NCBI GenBank assembly: GCA_021107495.1
Contig: JAIOSR010000191.1
Location: forward strand, 1 to 10,934
Direction: 5' to 3'
DNA from: Desulfobacterales bacterium
Lineage (GTDB): Bacteria; Desulfobacterota; DSM-4660; Desulfatiglandales; Desulfatiglandaceae
Length of the DNA stretch: 10,934 nucleotides
The notes under the pieces were generated by a model. The model had not been told where the DNA came from. It saw nothing but the letters and a program-made list of their open reading frames with translations, and did not search any database. Both the position numbers and the translations under genes were made by a program. This document shows positions 6,128-10,934 of the stretch, piece after piece. Numbering within the stretch: position 1 is the first letter of the stretch; every line of letters begins with the position of its first letter.

Positions 6128-7765
6128 ATGTCGCTAAAACTCGATAGATTAAAATCATTCTCAGGAAGAAAGGGCCCTTTACTTCTTATTATCATGGACG
6201 GGGTTGGTGTGGGTCGAGAAGATGAGGGCAATGCAGTATATTTAGCTAAAACACCTAACATCGACCGTCTCATGTCATCCGGACTCTACTGTCAGCTTCG
6301 AGCACATGGTATTGCAGTGGGACTCCCAGCGGACAAGGATATGGGCAACAGTGAAGTGGGGCACAACGCATTGGGTGCGGGGCGGGTGTTTGAACAGGGC
6401 GCCCGCCTTGTCAATCGGGCCATTAAATCCTGCCGGATTTTTGAGTCGGAAGCCTGGTCTCATATTATACGCCGGGCTGAGGCAGGAGGTGCTGTCCATT
6501 TTATCGGTCTTTTATCCGACGGAAACGTCCACTCCCACATCGAGCAGCTATACAGTTTGATCGACAGGTGCGCTGAACTGGGAGTTAAACGGGTCCGTGT
6601 GCACGCGCTTTTGGATGGAAGGGATGTGGGAGAAAAATCGGCACTTGATTACGTGGTACCCACGGAGGAGAAATTACGAAAGATATCGAAGGAAAAGGGT
6701 TTCGAATATTGCATTGCGTCGGGCGGCGGTCGTATGAAGGTGACCATGGATCGTTACAACGCAGACTGGAACATAGTAAAAAAGGGCTGGGATGCCCATG
6801 TCCTCGGAAAGGCCAGGACCTTTCCTTCCGCAGGGAATGCGGTCAGGACCCTTTATAACGAAGATCCTGAAATAACAGACCAGTACCTGGATGCCTTTGT
6901 AATTACGGACGAGGAGGGCCGTCCGGTCGGTCCTATCGTGGACGGGGATGCAGTTATATGTTTCAACTTCAGGGGAGACCGCGCCATTGAAATCTCCCGT
7001 GCCTTTACGGAAGAGATTTGTCAGGAATTTGACCGTGGTCCGTTGCCGGATATCTATTATGCGGGTATTATGGAATATGACGGTGATACCCATATGCCAC
7101 CTGAATTCCTGGTATGGCCCCCGGTCATTGATCGCACCCTGTGTGAATATCTGTGCACGGAAAAAATAACAAGCTTTGCAATATCCGAAACACAAAAATT
7201 CGGCCATGTGACTTACTTCTGGAACGGCAATCGTTCAGGGTACATTGATGAATCCTTAGAGACGTATGTTGAGATCCCTTCCGACAGGATTGAATTTGAC
7301 AGGGCTCCTAAGATGAAGGCCCTGGAGATTAAAGACAGCGCCATTGAGATGCTGAAAAGCGGCAAGTATCGATTTGGCCGTTTGAATTTAGCGAATGGTG
7401 ATATGGTTGGGCATACAGGTAATCTTGAGGCCGCGATAATCGCAATGGAGACCGTGGACCAATGTGTTGGTGAATTGCTTGAGGCTATAAAGGAGCTTGA
7501 AGGGATTGCGGTGGTGACCGCTGACCATGGGAATTCAGATATTATGTTCACCGTAGGCAAAAACGGGGAACGGCAGGTCAAGACCGCTCACACCCTTAAT
7601 CCGGTTCCTTTTGCCATTTTTGATTCAGGATTCAACCGCGAATATGAAATGGCCGGTTTGAAAAAGCAGGGCCTTTCCAATGTGGCCGCTACCCTATTAA
7701 ATCTGCTGGGATACGAGAAAGTGGAAGACTACGATCCATCCTTAATCAGAATGATCCCGGGATGA
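6128..7765 (+). CDS. gpmI: 2,3-bisphosphoglycerate-independent phosphoglycerate mutase
   Basis: The enzyme interconverts 3- and 2-phosphoglycerate in glycolysis and gluconeogenesis using two metal ions (usually manganese) and a phosphoserine intermediate. The 545 residues cover the whole family length (about 510) plus a short N-terminal extension. Visible motifs are MDGVGVG with metal ligand Asp24, the catalytic Ser75 in DMGNSEVGH, SDGNVHSH, HALLDGRDVG, FNFRGDRA, NLANGDMVGHTGN and the C-terminal metal site VTADHGNSD. The ATG is preceded by AAAGGA with 8-base spacing. It is divergent from the reductase gene and convergent, with a 7-base gap, with the small gene at 7773. No residue expected for activity appears to be missing. 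A truncated duplicate of its first 74 codons lies at 332-565. Confidence 0.97.
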   Translation: MSLKLDRLKSFSGRKGPLLLIIMDGVGVGREDEGNAVYLAKTPNIDRLMSSGLYCQLRAHGIAVGLPADKDMGNSEVGHNALGAGRVFEQGARLVNRAIKSCRIFESEAWSHIIRRAEAGGAVHFIGLLSDGNVHSHIEQLYSLIDRCAELGVKRVRVHALLDGRDVGEKSALDYVVPTEEKLRKISKEKGFEYCIASGGGRMKVTMDRYNADWNIVKKGWDAHVLGKARTFPSAGNAVRTLYNEDPEITDQYLDAFVITDEEGRPVGPIVDGDAVICFNFRGDRAIEISRAFTEEICQEFDRGPLPDIYYAGIMEYDGDTHMPPEFLVWPPVIDRTLCEYLCTEKITSFAISETQKFGHVTYFWNGNRSGYIDESLETYVEIPSDRIEFDRAPKMKALEIKDSAIEMLKSGKYRFGRLNLANGDMVGHTGNLEAAIIAMETVDQCVGELLEAIKELEGIAVVTADHGNSDIMFTVGKNGERQVKTAHTLNPVPFAIFDSGFNREYEMAGLKKQGLSNVAATLLNLLGYEKVEDYDPSLIRMIPG

Positions 7766-7772
7766 ACCTATC

Positions 7773-7994
7773 CTAATCAAAGTCGTCGGCCGTAATATCC
7801 AGGACATTGAGCACTTCACTGAGTTGAGTGGTGCTTATGAGTCCCTGATCAAGCAATATGGCGCCAATGAGTCTGTGGATTCCTTTGCCCATATCCTCTA
7901 TTATCTGAACCTTCATTGCCTCGGCTACCTGCTCTATGGTGGCGAATCCCTTTTCCACAGCTATGACCCCAAATCGTTTTTCATCATAATTCAC
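7773..7994 (-). CDS. Small conserved hypothetical protein (73 aa)
   Basis: The protein begins MNYDEKRFGVIAVEKGFATI and contains HRLIGAILLDQGLIS, a pattern of short helices that recalls the helical N-terminal repeats seen in MshEN/GspE-type domains, where 'LG.iLv..GlIt..qL..aL' occurs twice. I recall similar stand-alone proteins in Desulfobacterota but cannot name a function. It starts with GTG at 7994; a GGAGG lies 11 bases upstream, a slightly long spacing. There is no signal peptide, membrane segment or cysteine. It is convergent with gpmI and has no neighbour on its own strand, so context gives no clue. Confidence 0.7.
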   Translation of the reverse strand: MNYDEKRFGVIAVEKGFATIEQVAEAMKVQIIEDMGKGIHRLIGAILLDQGLISTTQLSEVLNVLDITADDFD

Positions 7995-8061
7995 AGCTAT
8001 CTATGCCTCCGTTCTTCTCATTCGGTTGCTGCTCCCCAAATTTTTTCACCGCAATATGAAT

Positions 8062-8213
8062 ATTGATGGACCCGTAAAAGGTCCATCAATCCCGCATAGC
8101 GGGAGGATAGGCCTCCGGCTCGGAGAGGGTGGAAACATTTGAATTCACTTCAAATGGCGGGGTAGGGGGCGCCTTCCTTCTGCCGAGTAAAAAGGCGCGA
8201 AGCGACTTTTTAC
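8062..8213. repeat. Row of short perfect hairpins
   Basis: Five stem-loops follow one another: ATTGATGGACC with its complement (8062-8072/8080-8090, 7-base loop), CCCGC-ATA-GCGGG (8091-8103), CTCCG-GCT-CGGAG (8113-8125), CATTTGAA with its complement (8136-8143/8149-8156), and GTAAAAAG/CTTTTTAC (8187-8194/8206-8213) enclosing CGC-GAA-GCG. None is followed by a clear U-run, so they are not textbook terminators. The second motif recurs at 8398-8410. It may be a repeat element or a structured RNA. No coding frame was seen here, and 8214-8303 holds nothing recognisable beyond A+T-rich sequence. Confidence 0.75.
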
Positions 8214-8303
8214 AAGGTTACCAATATTAGCCTTAAAATATTTAAAAATCTACGCGAAAATTGTAACAAGATGTAAACAGTGAAAAAGCTTGATCAAAAC
8301 ACG

Positions 8304-8551
8304 GGTTCATCCGGTTAATGAGTACGTCTCAAGACAACACATGATTCCAAGATTGAAGGTTGAAGCGGTCTTTTCGTAGTGACTGCTTGAAATCACCCCC
8401 GCATAGCGGGATCTTCGACACGCCGAGAAGCTCGGCCTCCGACCCGTAGGGCCTACGGCCCGGAGGGAATCTAAGAAAAGACTGCTTCAACCTTCCCATC
8501 TGCCAACTTCATCTGCGAACAGTTTCGCGGTACTCATTTACCGGATGATCC
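8304..8551. repeat. Nested inverted-repeat (MITE-like) element, about 250 bp
   Basis: The outer arms at 8304-8325 and 8530-8551 are inverted repeats of 22 bases with two mismatches (core ATGAGTAC/GTACTCAT). Inner arms at 8356-8375 and 8475-8494 pair over 20 bases with one mismatch (AAGGTTGAAGC.GTCTTTTC). Within these are CCCGC-ATA-GCGGG (8398-8410), GCCGAG-AAG-CTCGGC (8422-8436) and CCGTAG-GGC-CTACGG (8444-8458) enclosed by CCTCCG/CGGAGG. The whole can fold as a branched cruciform or RNA. There is no reading frame of note inside. It ends about 60 bases before the KaiC-like fragment. Confidence 0.82.
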
Positions 8552-8606
8552 TCAAATTTTGAATGAAGTGTGGTTCCATGTTCGGGCATCGTGAATCGGA
8601 GGTCAT

Positions 8607-8758
8607 TTGGATTGGTGGCCGTCCAAATTTCCGGCCCAGGGAATAACTATGGCCGAAGAAAACGGTGCATTTGTCACGTTTGAAGAATCCCCCTCTGATA
8701 TCGAGAAAGACATGCTGGGATTTGACGTGGATCTCCAAAGGTCGGTTAGGAAGGAGGT
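8607..8758 (+). pseudogene. KaiC-family ATPase fragment
   Basis: The plus-strand frame reads FPAQGITMAEENG and then AFVTFEESPSDIEKDMLGFDVDLQRSV. This aligns by memory with the KaiC segment just after the Walker A helix (FLYNGIxxxxEPGVFVTFEE, then P.DI..N..SFGWDL..LV). No Walker A motif is present upstream, where the frame closes with a TGA at 8592-8594, and after about 45 residues the similarity ends at the ribosome-binding site of the hybrid kinase. It is therefore a short internal scrap of a RecA-fold KaiC-like gene. KaiC-like genes are often found next to histidine kinases in proteobacteria, so it may be what remains of an upstream operon partner. Confidence 0.7.
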
Positions 8759-8764
8759 AGCCCC

Positions 8765-10696
8765 ATGGGTAAGAAGATATTGGTTGTCGATAACGACCGT
8801 CTGATATTGGAACTGATGACGGGTGTGCTTGAAAAAGAGGGACATGAAGTGTTAACGGCGCAGGACGGCATATCCGCCCTGGATATACTGGGGAACTGTG
8901 TCCCGGACGTCATGATTATTGACTTGATAATGCCTAATATCGGAGGGAAAACGCTATGCCGCATTATCCGTAAAATGCCGGAATTTAAGAACGCTTACAT
9001 TATTATCCTTTCCGCCATTGCCGCCGAAGAAGATGAGGATTTCACTGAATTAGGAGCAGATTTATGTATTGCAAAGGGCCCGCTTGAGGAAATGGCACGG
9101 CATGTCCTTGATGCGATTGATCAATCGCATCGGACTTCATCTCACCCGCCCGGAGCAGTAGTGGGGGTTGAATCAATATATCCAAGAGAAATAACCAGAG
9201 AATTGCTCTCCGTCAAAAGGCATTTTGAGGTTGTCCTGGAGAGCATGTCTGAAGGGATATTGGAAATCACCGCTGAAGCAAAAATTGTTTATGCCAACCC
9301 GGTCGCTTTCTCCTTGGCCTGCAGACCGGAGGAAGAGCTATTGGCCTCAAATTTCATTGACCTTTTTTTGTCACCGGATCGCCATAGGATCCGGGACCTT
9401 TTCGACAGAGTGCTCAATGGGGCACAGACAATCCCTCTTGATTCGCCCGTGCAACTGAACGGCAGGCAGGTTTCGTTTCACCTCCAGCCCCTCAAAGACA
9501 AAGAGAATAGGGCCGTTGTTATTTTGAACGATGTGACAGATCAAAAACGCATGGAAGCCCAGCTTCTCCAGTCCGGGAAGATGGAAGCTGTCGGCACTCT
9601 GGCTGCGGGCATTGCCCACGATTTTAACAACCTGCTCATGGCCGTCCAGGCAAACGTCTCTTTAGCTCTTTTAGGCATGAACCCTTCACACCCGAATCAT
9701 AAAAGGCTTAAAAGTATTGAAAAACGGGTTCAAAGCGGATCCAAGCTGACCGCCCAGCTTCTGGGATACGCACGGAAAGGCAGATATGAGATTAAGCTGG
9801 TCGGTCTTAACCGGTTGATAAATGAAATAGCTTATACATTCGGCAGGGCCAGAAAGGAAATCACGATTCACCGGGAGCTTGGTGAGGACCTGTTTCCCAT
9901 TGAGGCGGATCAGGGGCAGATGGAGCAGGCCCTATTGAATCTGTTTATAAATGCCGCAGATTCCATGCCTACCGGAGGGAGTCTCTTCCTGAAGACGGGG
10001 AATACCAACCACGAGGAAATGAAGGGCAAGTTGTATGCACCTAAGCCCGGGAGCTATATCTTATTGACAATCAGGGACACCGGAACCGGTATGGACAATG
10101 AAACAAAGGAACGTATCTTTGAACCTTTTTTTACCACCAAAGAAATGGGAAGAGGAACCGGGCTCGGACTGGCTTCGGTCTACGGTATTATCAAGGGACA
10201 TGGCGGATACATAGATGTTGAATCCGAGAAGAGTGTCGGCACGATTTTCAGTATTTACCTGCCCGCTGCAAAAGCAGAGGCAAGTGCATATACAGAGGAA
10301 AAAGAAGGGCCCATTGAAACCTCCCGGGGATCAGAAACAATATTACTGGTAGATGACGAGCAAATGATTGTTAAAGTTGCTAAGCAGATGATAGAGGTAC
10401 TCGGCTATGAGGTCTTGACGGCTAACGGTGGTAAAGAGGCCATAGAGGTCTATGAGACGAGCAGAGACAGGGTTGACATCGTCGTCTTGGATATGGTTAT
10501 GCCGGAGATGGGTGGTGGAGAGACATATGACAGATTGAAGGAGATCAACCCTGACATAAAGGTTCTCCTCGCAAGCGGCTATAGCATCGACGGTCAGGCA
10601 AAGGAGATATTAGGGCGGGGTTGTAACGGGTTTGTTCAAAAACCATTCAATATGGAAAAGTTATCCGGGAAAATCAGGGAGATTCTGGATGCTTGA
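8765..10696 (+). CDS. Hybrid sensor histidine kinase, REC-PAS-HisKA-HATPase-REC
   Basis: This 643-residue cytoplasmic protein has no membrane segment or signal peptide. An N-terminal receiver domain (about 3-120) has Asp9, Asp11, phospho-acceptor Asp53, Ser83 and Lys104. A PAS domain (about 150-262) follows. The HisKA domain carries His285 in GIAHDFNNLL, and the ATPase domain has the N box (LFINAADSMP), G1 (DTGTGMD), F box (FEPFFTTK) and G2 (GTGLGLA). A second receiver domain (about 520-643) has Asp576 in VVLDMVMPEM and Lys626. All key residues are intact. Having a receiver at both ends implies input from one relay and output to another. The ATG follows a strong AAGGAGG at 7-base spacing. No DNA-binding response regulator is in view; upstream is a KaiC scrap, downstream a GGDEF scrap. 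Confidence 0.95.
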   Translation: MGKKILVVDNDRLILELMTGVLEKEGHEVLTAQDGISALDILGNCVPDVMIIDLIMPNIGGKTLCRIIRKMPEFKNAYIIILSAIAAEEDEDFTELGADLCIAKGPLEEMARHVLDAIDQSHRTSSHPPGAVVGVESIYPREITRELLSVKRHFEVVLESMSEGILEITAEAKIVYANPVAFSLACRPEEELLASNFIDLFLSPDRHRIRDLFDRVLNGAQTIPLDSPVQLNGRQVSFHLQPLKDKENRAVVILNDVTDQKRMEAQLLQSGKMEAVGTLAAGIAHDFNNLLMAVQANVSLALLGMNPSHPNHKRLKSIEKRVQSGSKLTAQLLGYARKGRYEIKLVGLNRLINEIAYTFGRARKEITIHRELGEDLFPIEADQGQMEQALLNLFINAADSMPTGGSLFLKTGNTNHEEMKGKLYAPKPGSYILLTIRDTGTGMDNETKERIFEPFFTTKEMGRGTGLGLASVYGIIKGHGGYIDVESEKSVGTIFSIYLPAAKAEASAYTEEKEGPIETSRGSETILLVDDEQMIVKVAKQMIEVLGYEVLTANGGKEAIEVYETSRDRVDIVVLDMVMPEMGGGETYDRLKEINPDIKVLLASGYSIDGQAKEILGRGCNGFVQKPFNMEKLSGKIREILDA

Positions 10697-10832
10697 CGCC
10701 TGGCGCGGGTAGCGATTATACCGGTGGAATAACAAAGAAAATACCGAGTCACTCATAAAGCGGGCCGATGAGGCCATGTACAAGGCCAAACGCGAGGGCA
10801 GAAATCGTGTGTGCGTGGCAGGAGAAAAATAA
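10697..10832 (+). pseudogene. C-terminal remnant of a GGDEF diguanylate cyclase, frameshifted
   Basis: The frame ending at TAA 10830-10832 reads NNKENTESLIKRADEAMYKA followed by KREGRNRVCVAGEK. SLIxRADEAMYxAKxxGRNRV is the hallmark C-terminus of GGDEF domains. Immediately upstream, in a different frame, the sequence reads RVAIIPVE, the preceding GVAxxP strand of the same domain, so a one-base frameshift separates the two pieces near 10727. The GGDEF active-site loop, I-site and any sensor domain are missing; the remnant starts right after the hybrid kinase stop codon. It cannot make cyclic di-GMP. Confidence 0.88.
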
Positions 10833-10838
10833 ATACTT

Positions 10839-10934
10839 TTACTGCCTGGAAATTGCACCTTTAACGCTCTCCATTAACTTGTCCATATCCGGACCGGACC
10901 GGTTCAGAAAAATAACAAACAAATAAGGTCCCCG
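10839..10934 (-). CDS. C-terminal end of an unidentified protein (partial, leaves window)
   Basis: On the minus strand the frame enters from the window edge and reads GPYLFVIFLNRSGPDMDKLM before ending ESVKGAISRQ and TAA at 10841-10839. A hydrophobic strand, then a loop, then an amphipathic helix at the very end would fit the C-terminus of a serine-type peptidase or penicillin-binding protein, but 31 residues are too few to name the family. It converges on the GGDEF remnant. Confidence 0.4.
   Translation of the reverse strand, partial: RGPYLFVIFLNRSGPDMDKLMESVKGAISRQ

Noticed and set aside
8062..8090. 11-bp stem-loop considered as a rho-independent terminator
   Set aside because: No U-run follows on either strand, and the flanking genes do not end here.
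8062..8220. Hairpin row considered as a CRISPR array or integron attC sites
   Set aside because: The stems differ from each other, there is no regular repeat-spacer period and no cas or integrase gene nearby.
10870..10905. CCGGACCGGACCGG tandem motif near the right edge
   Set aside because: It lies inside the C-terminal coding frame of the partial minus-strand gene and is short; probably codon repetition.

Overview
The window looks like a piece of a mesophilic, anaerobic or sulfur-metabolising bacterium, most likely of the Desulfobacterota (former Deltaproteobacteria). This is an inference from gene content: a CoA-disulfide/persulfide reductase fused to a rhodanese, a rubrerythrin-type ferritin, a cofactor-independent phosphoglycerate mutase, hybrid histidine kinases, and many short palindromic repeats of the kind common in such genomes. 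No RNA gene and no complete transposase were seen.

Layout. Positions 1-555 are a diverged (about 90% by eye) duplicate of 5816-6351. It holds the first codons of a second CoA-disulfide reductase (minus strand, leaving the window), the divergent promoter region with its palindromic repeat, and the first 74 codons of a second phosphoglycerate mutase gene, cut off at the codon before the catalytic serine. Positions 824-2329 (minus) encode an A+T-rich GT-C-like membrane glycosyltransferase, followed by a MITE-like palindrome (2357-2485) and a scrap of a SAM methyltransferase. Next, all on the minus strand, come a rubrerythrin-like gene broken by two compensating frameshifts (2589-3056), a chimeric scrap carrying a second copy of part of the rhodanese domain (3066-3379), a Phd-type antitoxin/PIN toxin pair (3382-4082) with its own promoter, and the intact CoA-disulfide reductase-rhodanese gene (4165-5877). 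Divergent from the last is the intact gpmI (6128-7765), convergent with a small conserved gene (7773-7994).

The 8.0-8.6 kb stretch has no gene but is full of structure: a row of hairpins (8062-8213) and a nested inverted-repeat element of about 250 bp (8304-8551). Immediately after it lies a fragment of a KaiC-family ATPase, then an intact REC-PAS-HisKA-HATPase-REC hybrid kinase (8765-10696), then the frameshifted tail of a GGDEF diguanylate cyclase, and finally the C-terminal end of an unidentified minus-strand gene.

Taken together this is a patchy, rearranged region. Five or six functional genes (reductase, mutase, toxin-antitoxin, hybrid kinase, small conserved protein, membrane glycosyltransferase) sit among at least six gene remnants and four palindromic repeat elements. 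The most informative observations are the duplicated reductase/mutase divergon, the promoter-proximal palindrome kept in both copies, and the remains of what may have been a KaiC-hybrid kinase signalling operon. I see no clear evidence of a wholly new defence or metabolic system.
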